A stretch of DNA of 64,000 nt from an uncultured Lachnospiraceae bacterium (GCA_910579805.1 CAJTWM010000015.1:1-64000), one strand, 5' to 3'. Numbered from the stretch's first letter, positions 34,312 to 43,378 are shown. Numbers and translations are program-made. Notes: generated by a model from the sequence alone, not told the origin.

Positions 34312-34340
34312 TTGACAAATATCGACATGATAGCTATAAT
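34312..34340 (+). promoter_or_regulatory. Perfect consensus promoter with no ORF downstream
   Basis: TTGACA at 34312-34317 and TATAAT at 34335-34340, spacing 17: the best sigma-A promoter in the window. The -35 lies inside the repeated word GACAAATATCGACA. Downstream are two palindromic words TAGATTAAATCTA and TAGATTAATCTA (34368-34408) and a bare AAGGAGGT, but no start codon follows at a usable distance. Confidence 0.8.
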
Positions 34341-34347
34341 TAAACCA

Positions 34348-34695
34348 TAAACAACAGACAAATACATAGATTAAATCTAAAATAATTAAATTTACATAGA
34401 TTAATCTATAGATAAGGAGGTACGGTCCACCGAAAACTTAATCCAATTTTAAAGTACAAAAGAATAAGGAACTAAAGAAAAAGATTATTATCACGATCGT
34501 AATCAGAACCAAAAGAAAAAGTAACGAAGTACATAGGAATTAAAATTTATAAAAACCTTGTCCGTTACAGTACAGGTAGTACAAAAGAAAAAGGGAAAGA
34601 ATACGAGAGATGAAAAATTGGAGGTAAAGTCCATTGGATAGCGAAGTTTAGAAGCGGGTGTTGATGAGAAAAGAATCAATGCCCGCTTCTGCGTA
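34348..34695 (+). ncRNA. Candidate non-coding RNA or decayed leader
   Basis: Transcription from the consensus promoter would begin near 34347. All frames to 34700 are short. Two similar blocks, GGAGGTACGGTCCACCG (34414) and GGAGGTAAAGTCCATTG (34622), look like ribosome sites whose start codon is missing. The stretch ends in a strong stem AGAAGCGGG-TG-TTGAT / ATCAA-TG-CCCGCTTCT (34649-34691), without a proper T-run. It matches no RNA family I know. It may equally be the leader of a lost gene. Confidence 0.35.
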
Positions 34696-34774
34696 GATCT
34701 TCTTTGTAAAGTATCTTTCTAGGCAAATTGCAAAATCTGCAGCTATTTACGGGTTCTGTACACGGTAATTTGTA

Positions 34775-35491
34775 TCAGCTTTGCAGATATTCAATCAGCT
34801 TATTTGCATATTCATCGCTATGTTCATGTAAATACTGTCCATGCCCCATATGCTCCATCTCTATTACAGAGGGCAGATATTTTTTTAACAAAGCAACGCT
34901 CTTCCTTGGATACCGCTCATTCGAGCCTCACCAAAAGAGAATAGTCCCCGTGTAGTTTCTTATATTTTCAGGAATATGATACCTATACACAAATTCACAC
35001 GCATTTTTTATAGGGTTTGAGGTAATGCCCATATAAAGCATTTCAATAATACTGTTGTTATCTTTTCCAATAACGGCATCCATCATAAATCCAGAGATTG
35101 CTTTTCCGTTTTGAATCCGCTTTATCGCTTTGCAGAACAGATATTCATACGGCTTTGTCAGCAGGCCCATCTTGATCAGAAACGCCGCATCCAAATGTGT
35201 TTTAACAATATTAACATTGCCTCTTCCAATAATCTCAACAGCCATTGTTGCGCCCATAGAGAATCCCGATAGACAGTATAAATTACCAGACAGATTATTT
35301 ATGATGTCATTTTCTATTTCATCACAGTTATTCTCAAGACTGATAAGCTCATCTGTTCTTCCGCCGTGACCATCCACTTCCGCCAATATCACATAATAAT
35401 CTGACAGATGTTTTAAAATTGGTTCATAGCAAAGCATTGCAGTGAAGCCATTCCGTGTATGAAAGCAAATCTTTCGCAAATTGCGGCACAT
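34775..35491 (-). pseudogene. Alpha/beta hydrolase gene interrupted by an in-frame TGA
   Basis: Starting at 35491 the frame gives 187 residues with alpha/beta-hydrolase features: EVDGHGGRTDE, the nucleophile elbow LSGFSMGATMA (Ser) and a helical lid, and stops at a TGA at 34928-34930. Reading on in the same frame continues without another stop for ~50 codons: GSNERYPRKSVALLKKYLPS, then MEHMGHGQYLHEHSDEYANKL with the expected catalytic-His region, to a TGA at 34775. The family normally has ILFWYGSNE here, so the stop replaces one residue. The N-terminal HG oxyanion motif also looks damaged (FHTRNGF). Probably a pseudogene; there is no sign of a selenocysteine context. Confidence 0.75.
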
Positions 35492-35737
35492 CTGGCAGAA
35501 AGCGTTTTCAAGGTACGTCTCGGAGCGCGTATTGGCTGTATAACATTCTATTCTTAAGAAATTATATATTCGTTCATTTCCTGTGGAAAAATGTAAAAAT
35601 ATAATGTATTATGTTAAAGTAGCGTGTAATGTAAAGAAAGCTATGACCCAAATAGGAGATTTCATGTCTTAATGTCTTGAAAAGAAGCGGTTTAGATAGA
35701 AATGTCAAATAGGCGTCTTTTGAAAGGAGTACTTTTT

Positions 35738-37045
35738 ATGGCTGAAAACAGAGATACAGAACGCAGAATATATCGTCATAAGCGTCGGGTGCGCAACCAG
35801 ATCATTGCGTATACTTCGCTGGCCGTTATGATTGCGGCAATAGTGGCAGGAGGTATTTTTGCGGCGAAATATATTACAAAATGGATGAAGGACAGAAAGC
35901 CGGAGGAAATGGCTGAAGCGCCTTCCACCGAAGCTTCACAGCCGGAAGAACCGGTAACGATCTCGGAACCGGAGCCGTCTACGGAGCAGGAAGAGGTGAA
36001 CTGGCTGGATGAAATGGTAGACGCATGTATAGCGGAAATGCCCCTGCCGGATAAGGTAGCCGGTTTATTTGTGATCACACCCGAGGAGCTGACGGGCGTG
36101 GGAACGGCAATTAAGGCGGGAGACGGTACGAAGGATGCGCTGGGGACGCATGCGGTCGGCGGGCTGATATATTTTTCGAAAAATATCCAGTCGGAGGCTC
36201 AACTGACGGAAATGCTTGCAAATACGGTTTTGTTCAGTAAGTACCCGCTGTTTCTGGCAGTAGACGAAGAGGGCGGAAAGGTAAGCCGCGTTGCTGACAG
36301 CGGCATCGAAGTGGAAAAGGTCGGCGCCATGGCCGAAATAGGGGCAACGGGAGATCCGCAGAACGCTTATCATGCGGGGACGACGATTGGCGCATATTTA
36401 AAAAGGCTTGGTTTTAATCTTGACTTTGCACCGGTAGCGGATGTATTGACTAATGGGGACAATCAGACGATCGGGGACCGGGCTTTTGGAACGGATGGAG
36501 CGGTCGTTGCACAAATGGCGTCTTCTTTTGTGACAGGACTGGAGGAAGGAGGAGTCAGTTCCTGTCTGAAGCATTTTCCGGGACTGGGAGATACTACGGA
36601 GGATACGCATGACGGCATGGTCGTTACGGAACGTACAAAGGAGGAATTTCAGGCAGTGGAATTTCCGGTCTTTCAGGCGGGAATCGATGCGGGCGCGGAT
36701 TTTGTGATGGTAAGCCATGTGTCAGTACCGGGTCTGACAGGGGACAATACGCCGGCCTCCCTTTCGCCGGCCGTGATCGGTATTTTGAGAAACGATTTGG
36801 GATTTGACGGCATTATTATTACGGATGCGTTGAATATGACGGCAATCACTGATTATTACACCGCAGATGAGGCGGCTGTCAAAGCGATACAGTCGGGTGC
36901 GGATATGCTGCTTATGCCGGAAAGCTTTGAAACCGCGTATAACGGACTCTTACAGGCAGTAGAAAACGGAACGATCTCAGAGGAACGGATCAACGAATCG
37001 CTGCGCAGGATCTATAGGGTGAAGTATGCGGACAGGATGGAATAA
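35738..37045 (+). CDS. Membrane-anchored GH3 enzyme, beta-N-acetylhexosaminidase (NagZ-like)
   Basis: 435 residues from the ATG at 35738 (AAAGGAG upstream). A cytoplasmic basic start (RRIYRHKRRVRNQ), one membrane helix (~24-46), a Pro/Glu-rich linker to ~90, and a full GH3 barrel: GGLIYFSKNIQ, LFLAVDEEGGKVSR, NLDFAPVADV, the KHFPGLGDT...DTHDG acid/base loop and the nucleophile Asp in IIITDALNMTAI. NagZ enzymes remove GlcNAc from muropeptides; the anchored form outside the membrane fits peptidoglycan recycling in Gram-positives. Single gene; a TATAAT at 35600 may be its -10. Confidence 0.9.
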   Translation: MAENRDTERRIYRHKRRVRNQIIAYTSLAVMIAAIVAGGIFAAKYITKWMKDRKPEEMAEAPSTEASQPEEPVTISEPEPSTEQEEVNWLDEMVDACIAEMPLPDKVAGLFVITPEELTGVGTAIKAGDGTKDALGTHAVGGLIYFSKNIQSEAQLTEMLANTVLFSKYPLFLAVDEEGGKVSRVADSGIEVEKVGAMAEIGATGDPQNAYHAGTTIGAYLKRLGFNLDFAPVADVLTNGDNQTIGDRAFGTDGAVVAQMASSFVTGLEEGGVSSCLKHFPGLGDTTEDTHDGMVVTERTKEEFQAVEFPVFQAGIDAGADFVMVSHVSVPGLTGDNTPASLSPAVIGILRNDLGFDGIIITDALNMTAITDYYTADEAAVKAIQSGADMLLMPESFETAYNGLLQAVENGTISEERINESLRRIYRVKYADRME

Positions 37046-37150
37046 AACGCCCAAACTGCTTATTGGCGGCAGGATCACAGGCAAAGTCTGGGATATGCAA
37101 GGTTAAGAATGAAATTGCCGATATACATGGTACAATGCAGGGAGGCGGAG

Positions 37151-37536
37151 ATGGAGAAGATAAGATGCGTATATGAGCATAATGGGGAGGATACGATCCT
37201 TTATGCGGAGAATGTTATCGGAGCATATACAAGAGGGGCTTCTTTAGATGAGGCATTAGAAAAAATGTGAATGCGTATTATTTTGGCGAGATCGGGGTAA
37301 ATGCGGATAATGCGGGAATGATTTTGGAATGCCGCCAAAAAGAATTTTCCTTATTGTAACAAACGCCGGATTACTTAATGAATAAAGTGTATAAGGGAAG
37401 TTACGGCGAGTTGTGGTCATTGAAGAAGGTGCTGAGAAGATTTATATGGCATGACCGGATACATGCTAAGGTTATGTATAGGATGGCAGTCAGAACGTTT
37501 GGGGAAGGATGCGTTTGGAACAGATTTGGGTTTTAA
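37151..37536 (+). pseudogene. Decayed gene of a DinB-like or related small conserved family
   Basis: Starting with GGAGGCGGAG and an ATG at 37151, three pieces of one protein are recognisable: MEKIRCVYEHNGEDTILYAEN...DEALEKM, ending at a TGA near 37270; NAYYFGEIGVNADNAGM in a shifted frame, ending at a TAA at 37357-37359; and MNKVYKGSYGELWSLKKVL, RRFIWHDRIHAKVMYRMAV to a TAA at 37534. From memory these belong to one ~210-residue protein common in Lachnospiraceae, whose centre is missing here. So: an internal deletion with frameshift plus a nonsense codon. Function of the intact family unknown to me. Confidence 0.65.
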
Positions 37537-37589
37537 GGCTGTAAACTGTATCAATAGATTATAAAAATATGAAATAAAGAAATAAAAAA

Positions 37590-37661
<72 letters not shown>

Positions 37662-37731
37662 ATATCATTTTCATGACAAATAATACTATACTATATACTT
37701 TTTTATTTGTCAACCGAAATTTTCTAAAATC

Positions 37732-37809
37732 TTTGAAAGTATCTGGCGGAAAGCATTTGAAAGATAAATTTTTGAAAGTATCTGGCGGAAAGTATTCGAA
37801 GGATAAATT
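37732..37809. repeat. Two tandem 39-bp repeats before rarA
   Basis: TTTGAAAGTATCTGGCGGAAAG begins at 37732 and again at 37771, an exact 39-bp (13-codon) period, with three or four differences. A frame through both copies reads LKVSGGKHLKDKF, LKVSGGKYSKDKF, but it runs into the tRNA gene and has no credible start. It is the third tandem array here with a period that is a multiple of three. Confidence 0.85.
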
Positions 37810-37854
37810 TTCGAAAATAGTTAAGGGATCAGTATTTAAAGGAGAGAACAAACG

Positions 37855-39204
37855 ATGGATCTGTTTGAATATATGCGGAATACGAATATGGAAAAGGAAT
37901 CTCCCCTTGCGGCGAGAATGAGGCCGACGTCTTTGGACGAGATCGTCGGGCAGCAGCATATTGTGGGAAAGGATAAGCTGCTGTATCGGGCGATCAAAGC
38001 GGATAAGCTGAGTTCCATTATTTTTTACGGCCCTCCGGGCACGGGGAAGACAACATTGGCCAAAGTGATAGCCAATACCACCAAAGCCGAGTTTACGCAG
38101 ATCAACGCTACGATAGCGGGCAAGAAAGATATGGAGGAAGTCGTTAAAAAGGCAAAGGATACGCAAGGAATGTACGGAAAAAGAACGATCCTTTTTATTG
38201 ATGAGATCCATCGGTTTAATAAAGGGCAGCAGGACTATCTTCTTCCTTTTGTAGAGGACGGCACAGTTATTCTGATCGGCGCTACAACGGAAAATCCTTA
38301 TTTTGAAGTGAACGGCGCATTGATCTCCCGTTCCGTTATCTTTGAACTGAAACCTCTTTTAAAAGAGGATATAAAAGAATTGATCAAACGTGCAGTATAT
38401 GACTCCGATAAAGGTATGGGAGCTTATGAAGCCGTCATAGAGGAAGACGCGTTGGAATTTTTGGCGGAACTTTCCGGCGGAGATGCCAGACATGCGTTGA
38501 ATGCGGTCGAACTTGGGATTATGACAACAGAGCGGAGCGAAGACGGCAAGATCCATATGACTCTTGCGGTGGCAGAGGAGTGTATCCAAAAGCGTGTGAT
38601 CCGGTATGACAAATCAGGTGATAACCATTATGATACGGTATCGGCGTTTATTAAGAGCATGAGAGGATCCGACCCTGATGCGGCGGTATATTATCTTGCC
38701 AGAATGCTTTATGCGGGAGAAAGCGTGACATTTATCGCAAGAAGAATGATGATCTGTGCATCGGAGGATGTGGGAAATGCGGATCCGCATGCGTTGACTG
38801 TTGCAGTCAGTGCGGCGCAGGCGGTTGAGCGGGTAGGAATGCCCGAGGCACAAATCATTTTATCTCAGGCAGTTACTTATATCGCGGCTGCGCCGAAAAG
38901 TAACGCCGGCATGAAAGCGGTAATGGAGGCCATGAAAATAGTGGAACAGACAGGAAATCTTCCGATTCCGGCTCATTTACAGGATGCGCACTATAAGGGG
39001 GCCGCTAAACTGGGACATGGAACCGGATATAAATATGCCCATGATTATCCTAATGATTATGTGGAACAGCAGTATCTTCCCTATGAACTGACAGGGAAAG
39101 AATTTTATAAACCGTCGGGAAACGGTTATGAGGTCAAGATCAAAGAACACATGGCAAGGATCAAAAAAGAGGCGGGCCAGTGGAAAGAAGAAGGACCGCT
39201 TTAA
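37855..39204 (+). CDS. rarA: Replication-associated recombination protein A, AAA ATPase
   Basis: 449 residues. RarA/MgsA signatures: ARMRPTSLDEIVGQQHIVG, Walker A GPPGTGKTT, Walker B LFIDEIHRFNKGQQD, sensor IGATTENP, and the C-terminal tetramerisation part with MMICASEDVGNADPHAL and LPIPAHLQDAHYKGA. It works at stalled replication forks with clamp-loader-like activity. GGAG lies before the ATG. It ends four bases before the stop of the convergent DUF4364 gene on the other strand (3' overlap at 39201-39204). Confidence 0.96.
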   Translation: MDLFEYMRNTNMEKESPLAARMRPTSLDEIVGQQHIVGKDKLLYRAIKADKLSSIIFYGPPGTGKTTLAKVIANTTKAEFTQINATIAGKKDMEEVVKKAKDTQGMYGKRTILFIDEIHRFNKGQQDYLLPFVEDGTVILIGATTENPYFEVNGALISRSVIFELKPLLKEDIKELIKRAVYDSDKGMGAYEAVIEEDALEFLAELSGGDARHALNAVELGIMTTERSEDGKIHMTLAVAEECIQKRVIRYDKSGDNHYDTVSAFIKSMRGSDPDAAVYYLARMLYAGESVTFIARRMMICASEDVGNADPHALTVAVSAAQAVERVGMPEAQIILSQAVTYIAAAPKSNAGMKAVMEAMKIVEQTGNLPIPAHLQDAHYKGAAKLGHGTGYKYAHDYPNDYVEQQYLPYELTGKEFYKPSGNGYEVKIKEHMARIKKEAGQWKEEGPL

Positions 39205-39713
39205 AAAAGTTCCTGTATCAGATATTGATAGATTTCCTGATTTTTTTTCTGCCAGTTATCGCAGATCGCCGCGGCGGCTTCTTCAACGGGAACGGATAGG
39301 GTGATTTCCACAAGATTGATATTTCGGTCTTTGGCAATCAGGTGCGCTTCAAATTCACCGGTTGTAGATTTGTAATAATCGGCAAGGACGGATACCTCAT
39401 TGCGCAGTTCCAGTTCGTTTTCTTTGAAAAAAGTATTGATATCCGCTTTAATGGCATCGTTTATGCGGTTTTCAAAAAAACTGAGCGTTTCCTGACCTTC
39501 TTTTGTAATAGAGAGGTGGGTGCGGTTTCGAATGGAGTCGGCCAAGATCAGGTCGGCTTCGATCAATTCGGAAATGACCTGCTGTAAAGTTAAAAAATTG
39601 GTATATTCCTTCTCCAAAATGAAATCGCCCACCTGCGTTTTTGTCAATGGAAAATTTACGCGGTCGAGCATATAAAGGATGATCAATTTATATAGAGTTA
39701 ACGGATCCTGCAT
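39201..39713 (-). CDS. DUF4364 family protein (winged-helix-like)
   Basis: 170 residues from the ATG at 39713 (TGGAGGG 7 bases upstream), preferred over 39728. The N-terminal ~75 residues (LYKLIILYMLDRVNFPLTKTQVGDFIL, TLQQVISELIEADLI, RTHLSITKEGQETLSFF) form a winged-helix-like part; the rest is a conserved beta/helix part (EFEAHLIAKDRNINLVEITLSVP). Function unknown, perhaps transcriptional. Its start lies inside the end of the upstream radical SAM gene, so the two are translationally coupled, and both follow the malic enzyme gene. Confidence 0.85.
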   Translation of the reverse strand: MQDPLTLYKLIILYMLDRVNFPLTKTQVGDFILEKEYTNFLTLQQVISELIEADLILADSIRNRTHLSITKEGQETLSFFENRINDAIKADINTFFKENELELRNEVSVLADYYKSTTGEFEAHLIAKDRNINLVEITLSVPVEEAAAAICDNWQKKNQEIYQYLIQELF

Positions 39714-40684
39714 GTATTTTCCCTCCAAATTCCCTGATGTATCTTTCTTAATTTCATTTCATGATGAAGCGTATTTAATACGGCCCGCTTATTTTTACTC
39801 CAATCCGGAGCGGCAAGAACTCTTTTGTCGCCGTCGCCTGTCAGTCTGTGGATCACGATATCCGGACGCAGATGACCGATACAGTCGATCAACAGATCCG
39901 TATATTCGCTTTGGGAAAGCGCCTGAAACTTCCCTGCCTGAAAATCCTGATACAGGTCTGTCCCCTCCAGCACATGTAAAAGCTGCAGCTTGATACCGAA
40001 AACGGATCTTTCGTTTAAATATAAAATTGCATTCTGGCAGTCTTGCTTTGTTTCTCCCGGCAGGCCTAAGATTATGTGCGCAATGACCGGCAGGCCTATT
40101 TGGCTTAATTCGGACACGGCCTGATCAAAAACGGAGAGCGCATATCCGCGCCGGATGTAAGCTGCCGTTTGCTCGTTGACGGTCTGGAGTCCCAGTTCGA
40201 TCCAGATAAATTTTGCATTTCTGCCGTTCCGGGGAGCGGAGTATTCGGTTTGCAGACGGTTTAAAAGCGCCAACACTTCTTTTGGCAGACAATCCGGTCT
40301 GGTAGCAATGGAAATACCTGCCGTCTTTGGATGCTCAAGGGCGGCTCTGTAAAGAAACTCCAGTTTTTCCACAGGCGCATAAGTATTTGTGTACGCCTGA
40401 AAATAGGCGATGACTTTATCGGTCCTTTTCTGCAGGGCGGTTATCGTGAGCGCCTCGTCGATGCGGGCCTTTAGGGAAAAAGAAGGAGACAGGGAGGCGG
40501 CGAATTCGCCGCTGCCGCCTGTGCTGCAGAAAATGCAGCCTCTTGTATCTAAAGTACCGTCTCTGTTGGGACATGTAAAACCTGCGTCGAGAGCCGATTT
40601 ATATAATTTTTGCCCGAACGTGTTTTTACAATAGGCGTCCAAAGAATAATAGGGCTTTCCGTGCCAAAGAGGATTGCTACTCAT
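39698..40684 (-). CDS. Radical SAM protein of the TIGR01212/YhcC family
   Basis: 328 residues. The radical SAM cluster motif is the atypical CPNRDGTLDTRGCIFC; downstream EKLEFLYRAALEHPKTAGISIATRPDC, IWIELGLQT and HIILGLPGET are typical of this family. The reaction is not established for most members; an oxygen-independent tRNA- or methyl-modifying role has been suggested. It overlaps the malic enzyme stop by 8 bases and the DUF4364 start by 16 bases, so the three genes form one tight operon. Confidence 0.88.
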   Translation of the reverse strand: MSSNPLWHGKPYYSLDAYCKNTFGQKLYKSALDAGFTCPNRDGTLDTRGCIFCSTGGSGEFAASLSPSFSLKARIDEALTITALQKRTDKVIAYFQAYTNTYAPVEKLEFLYRAALEHPKTAGISIATRPDCLPKEVLALLNRLQTEYSAPRNGRNAKFIWIELGLQTVNEQTAAYIRRGYALSVFDQAVSELSQIGLPVIAHIILGLPGETKQDCQNAILYLNERSVFGIKLQLLHVLEGTDLYQDFQAGKFQALSQSEYTDLLIDCIGHLRPDIVIHRLTGDGDKRVLAAPDWSKNKRAVLNTLHHEMKLRKIHQGIWRENTCRIR

Positions 40685-41831
40685 GGATGTGGGACCTGAC
40701 CGCTTCGGCTACGACTTCCGCTACCTTAGGGTTGAACGCTTCCGGCATGATGTTGTCTTCATTTAATTCTTCGTCCGGTACAAGACCTGCAATGGCGAGT
40801 GCGGCGGCAAGCTTCATTTCTTCCGTGATCTGGGAAGCGCGTCCTTCCAAAGCGCCTTTAAAGATACCGGGAAAAGCGACCACATTGTTGACCTGATTCG
40901 GAAAATCCGAGCGTCCCGTCCCGACGACTTTGGCGCCCGCCTGCTTGGCAGCATCCGGCATGATCTCGGGAACCGGATTTGCCATGGCGAATAATATGGA
41001 ATCCTTGTTCATGGAAGAGACCATTTCGGGAGAAACGATATTCGGTGCGGAAACGCCTACGAAGATGTCGGCGCCTTTCAGGGCGTCCGCAAGAGAACCG
41101 CTTTCGTTATCCGGATTGGTGATTTCCGTCATTTTCTGCTGCATCCAGTTAAGACCTTCGGTATCTTTGGAGACAATGCCGACTTTGTCGCACATGATCA
41201 CGTTCGGGAAACCGTAAGTCAGCAAAAGTTTTGTAATGGCGACTCCGGCGCTGCCGGCGCCGTTTACGACCACTTTACAGTCTTCCTTTTTTTTGCCTAC
41301 GACCTTCAGCGCGTTTATGATGCCGGCAAGTACCACAATGGCGGTCCCGTGCTGGTCGTCATGGAATACCGGAATATCCAGAGAGGCTTTCAGCCTTTCT
41401 TCGATTTCGAAGCAGCGCGGGGCGCTGATGTCTTCCAAATTAATGCCGCCGAAGCCGGGGGCAAGGTAGGTGACCGCTTTAATGATCTCTTCGGTATCCT
41501 GTGTGTCCAGACAGATCGGGACGGCATTGACGCCGCCGAATTCTTTGAAAAGAACCGCTTTTCCTTCCATAACGGGCATTGCGGCGTAAGGCCCGATATT
41601 GCCAAGCCCTAAAACGGCGCTGCCGTCGGAAACGACTGCGACGGTATTGGATTTCCATGTATAAGTATATGCGGCGTCTTTATTTTCTGCGATCACTTTG
41701 CAGGGCTCCGCAACTCCCGGGGTATAGGCAAGGGATAAGTCTTCCCGGGACTTTACCGGCGTCTTGGATGTTGTTTCCAGTTTCCCTTTCCATTGTTGGT
41801 GAAGTGTAAGCGCTTTTTCTCCTGTAGTCAT
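40677..41831 (-). CDS. NAD(P)-dependent malic enzyme, short type
   Basis: 385 residues from the ATG at 41831 (GGAGGTTTCT upstream); an upstream frame to 41909 lacks a site. Malic-enzyme signatures: LSLAYTPGVAEPC, the catalytic region SDGSAVLGLGNIGP, metal ligands in FHDDQHGTAIV, and a Rossmann NGAGSAGVAITKLL. It decarboxylates malate to pyruvate and yields NAD(P)H. There is no C-terminal phosphotransacetylase domain, so it is the compact form. First gene of the operon with the radical SAM and DUF4364 genes. Confidence 0.94.
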   Translation of the reverse strand: MTTGEKALTLHQQWKGKLETTSKTPVKSREDLSLAYTPGVAEPCKVIAENKDAAYTYTWKSNTVAVVSDGSAVLGLGNIGPYAAMPVMEGKAVLFKEFGGVNAVPICLDTQDTEEIIKAVTYLAPGFGGINLEDISAPRCFEIEERLKASLDIPVFHDDQHGTAIVVLAGIINALKVVGKKKEDCKVVVNGAGSAGVAITKLLLTYGFPNVIMCDKVGIVSKDTEGLNWMQQKMTEITNPDNESGSLADALKGADIFVGVSAPNIVSPEMVSSMNKDSILFAMANPVPEIMPDAAKQAGAKVVGTGRSDFPNQVNNVVAFPGIFKGALEGRASQITEEMKLAAALAIAGLVPDEELNEDNIMPEAFNPKVAEVVAEAVRSHIHE

Positions 41832-42059
41832 TAGAAACCTCCGTTTATTTTTTGTTAGTTTATGCATTGTTTTGCAGGAAACAGTCCGGTTTTGCACCTG
41901 CCTGCCCATTCTTTTTTATTTTTGGCGGACAGGGATTGAACTGTTGTGAATCAAGTGGTATTGTAAAATATCATATAATATTTATTTTAAGGAATCAAGT
42001 CTGCATTGCAACGATTTTGGGCTTGGCGGACCGCCTCAGTGCGCGCGGAAGCGTATTGG

Positions 42060-42130
42060 CGGGAGCAGGCTTGGAACGGATGGATTTTCAGCTTTTAATA
42101 TAAGTGTCTGTTCGGGCAGACAGATAGGAG
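42060..42130 (+). repeat. Hairpin/Shine-Dalgarno repeat, copy E, fused to a start codon
   Basis: Hairpin 1 GTCTG-TTCGGG-CAGAC (42106-42121), AGAT-like spacer, AGGAG at 42126-42130, 5 bases before the ATG at 42136. Upstream (42050-42090) GGAAGCGTATTGGCGGGAG resembles the GCGGTATGGCGGGAAG piece of copy C', a degenerate unit. The ATG-proximal half unit is intact. Confidence 0.65.
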
Positions 42131-42135
42131 AGGAT

Positions 42136-43245
42136 ATGGAAAATAAAATTGGGAAACGTAGAGTAAAACGGATACTGAAGATCTTAGGAGGCGCGGCAGG
42201 TATCCTTATTTTGACCGTGGCGGTCTATTTGGCCTATATTATCATAGACTATCGCAGGATAGAAGACCGGGTGGCATTGGAAATCAAAGAACCGGCGGAA
42301 GAAAACAAGGAAACTGCGGCAAAGACCGGGACGGAATATACGATACTTACCTATAATATCGGTTTTGGGGCGTATACGCCTGATTTTAGCTTTTTTATGG
42401 ACGGCGGGACGGAGTCTGTGGCGAAGAGCGAAGAAAGCGTTCTTGCGACGGTTTCGGGGGCGGCGGATCTGGCCAAAAAGGAAGACGCGCAGTTTTATCT
42501 GTTTCAGGAGGTGGATATGGATTCCACAAGGAGTTATCATGTGGATCAGTATGCGCTCCTGTCAACTTTTTTTCCGGAATATTATTCCGACCTTGCCGTA
42601 AATTATGATTCTTCGTTTTTGTTTTATCCTATTTTACAGCCTCACGGAAAGAGTTATGCGGGAATAGCGCTGTATTCAAAATTCCCAATCACGGAAGCGG
42701 TAAGGCGCAGTTTCCCGATTTCGGAAAGTTTTAGCAAATATCTGGATCTGGACAGGTGCTATTCCGTGAACCGGATCCCGGTAGAAAACGGAAAAGAACT
42801 GTGTATCTATCAGCTTCATATGTCGGCCTACGGTAACGACGACCAGATCAGGGCCGGGCAGGTATCCATGATCTGCGACGATATGGCGGCGGAATATGCA
42901 GCGGGGAATTATATCATCTGCGGAGGAGATTTTAATCATGATCTGAAAAGGATGCAGGATACGGAAGGGGAATTTGCGTCTTGGGCCTATCCGTTTCCGA
43001 GGCAGAGCGTCCCGGAAGGGCTTCGGTTCGTATTGGACTCTTTTTCGGAAGAAGAGAGGGAGACAATGCATAACAGCGCAAGAAATGCGGATATGGCCTA
43101 TGAAGAAGGCGTGACTTATACGGTTACGCTGGACGGATTCATCATCTCGGATAACGTAACATGTATTTCTTATGAAAACATGGACACGGGGTATGCTTAT
43201 TCCGATCACGATCCGGTAAAAATGGTTTTTCGGCTGGACGAGTAG
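42136..43245 (+). CDS. Membrane-anchored endonuclease/exonuclease/phosphatase-fold enzyme
   Basis: 369 residues. Basic start (KRRVKRILK), one membrane helix (~14-37), then an EEP domain: LTYNIGFGAY, FLFQEVDMDS (Glu), ICGGDFNHDL (Asp-Asn) and YSDHDPVKM (Asp-His). The catalytic set is complete, so it hydrolyses a phosphodiester or phosphomonoester at the outer surface; the substrate could be nucleic acid, a phosphoinositide-like lipid or a sphingolipid. I cannot decide. AGGAG from the hairpin repeat serves as ribosome site. Confidence 0.85.
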   Translation: MENKIGKRRVKRILKILGGAAGILILTVAVYLAYIIIDYRRIEDRVALEIKEPAEENKETAAKTGTEYTILTYNIGFGAYTPDFSFFMDGGTESVAKSEESVLATVSGAADLAKKEDAQFYLFQEVDMDSTRSYHVDQYALLSTFFPEYYSDLAVNYDSSFLFYPILQPHGKSYAGIALYSKFPITEAVRRSFPISESFSKYLDLDRCYSVNRIPVENGKELCIYQLHMSAYGNDDQIRAGQVSMICDDMAAEYAAGNYIICGGDFNHDLKRMQDTEGEFASWAYPFPRQSVPEGLRFVLDSFSEEERETMHNSARNADMAYEEGVTYTVTLDGFIISDNVTCISYENMDTGYAYSDHDPVKMVFRLDE

Positions 43246-43349
43246 AAGCAGCGGACATCTGTCTGCAGCAGCCCGGCTTTCGGAATGCTTTGATTTGAGG
43301 AAAATATAAGAGGATATAAAGGAATAAGAGAATAAAGAACGGAAAAGTC

Positions 43350-43378
43350 TTTTCATTCGGGAAAAAGTAGTGTATAAT
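43350..43378 (+). promoter_or_regulatory. Predicted rho promoter
   Basis: TTTTCA (43350-43355) and TATAAT (43373-43378), spacing 17. The leader to the start codon is ~115 bases; a long rho leader is common because rho controls itself, but no specific signal is visible. Confidence 0.6.

Noticed and set aside
34348..34695. tmRNA, 6S, RNase P or SRP RNA in the gene-free stretch
   Set aside because: None of the conserved sequence blocks of these RNAs can be found there.
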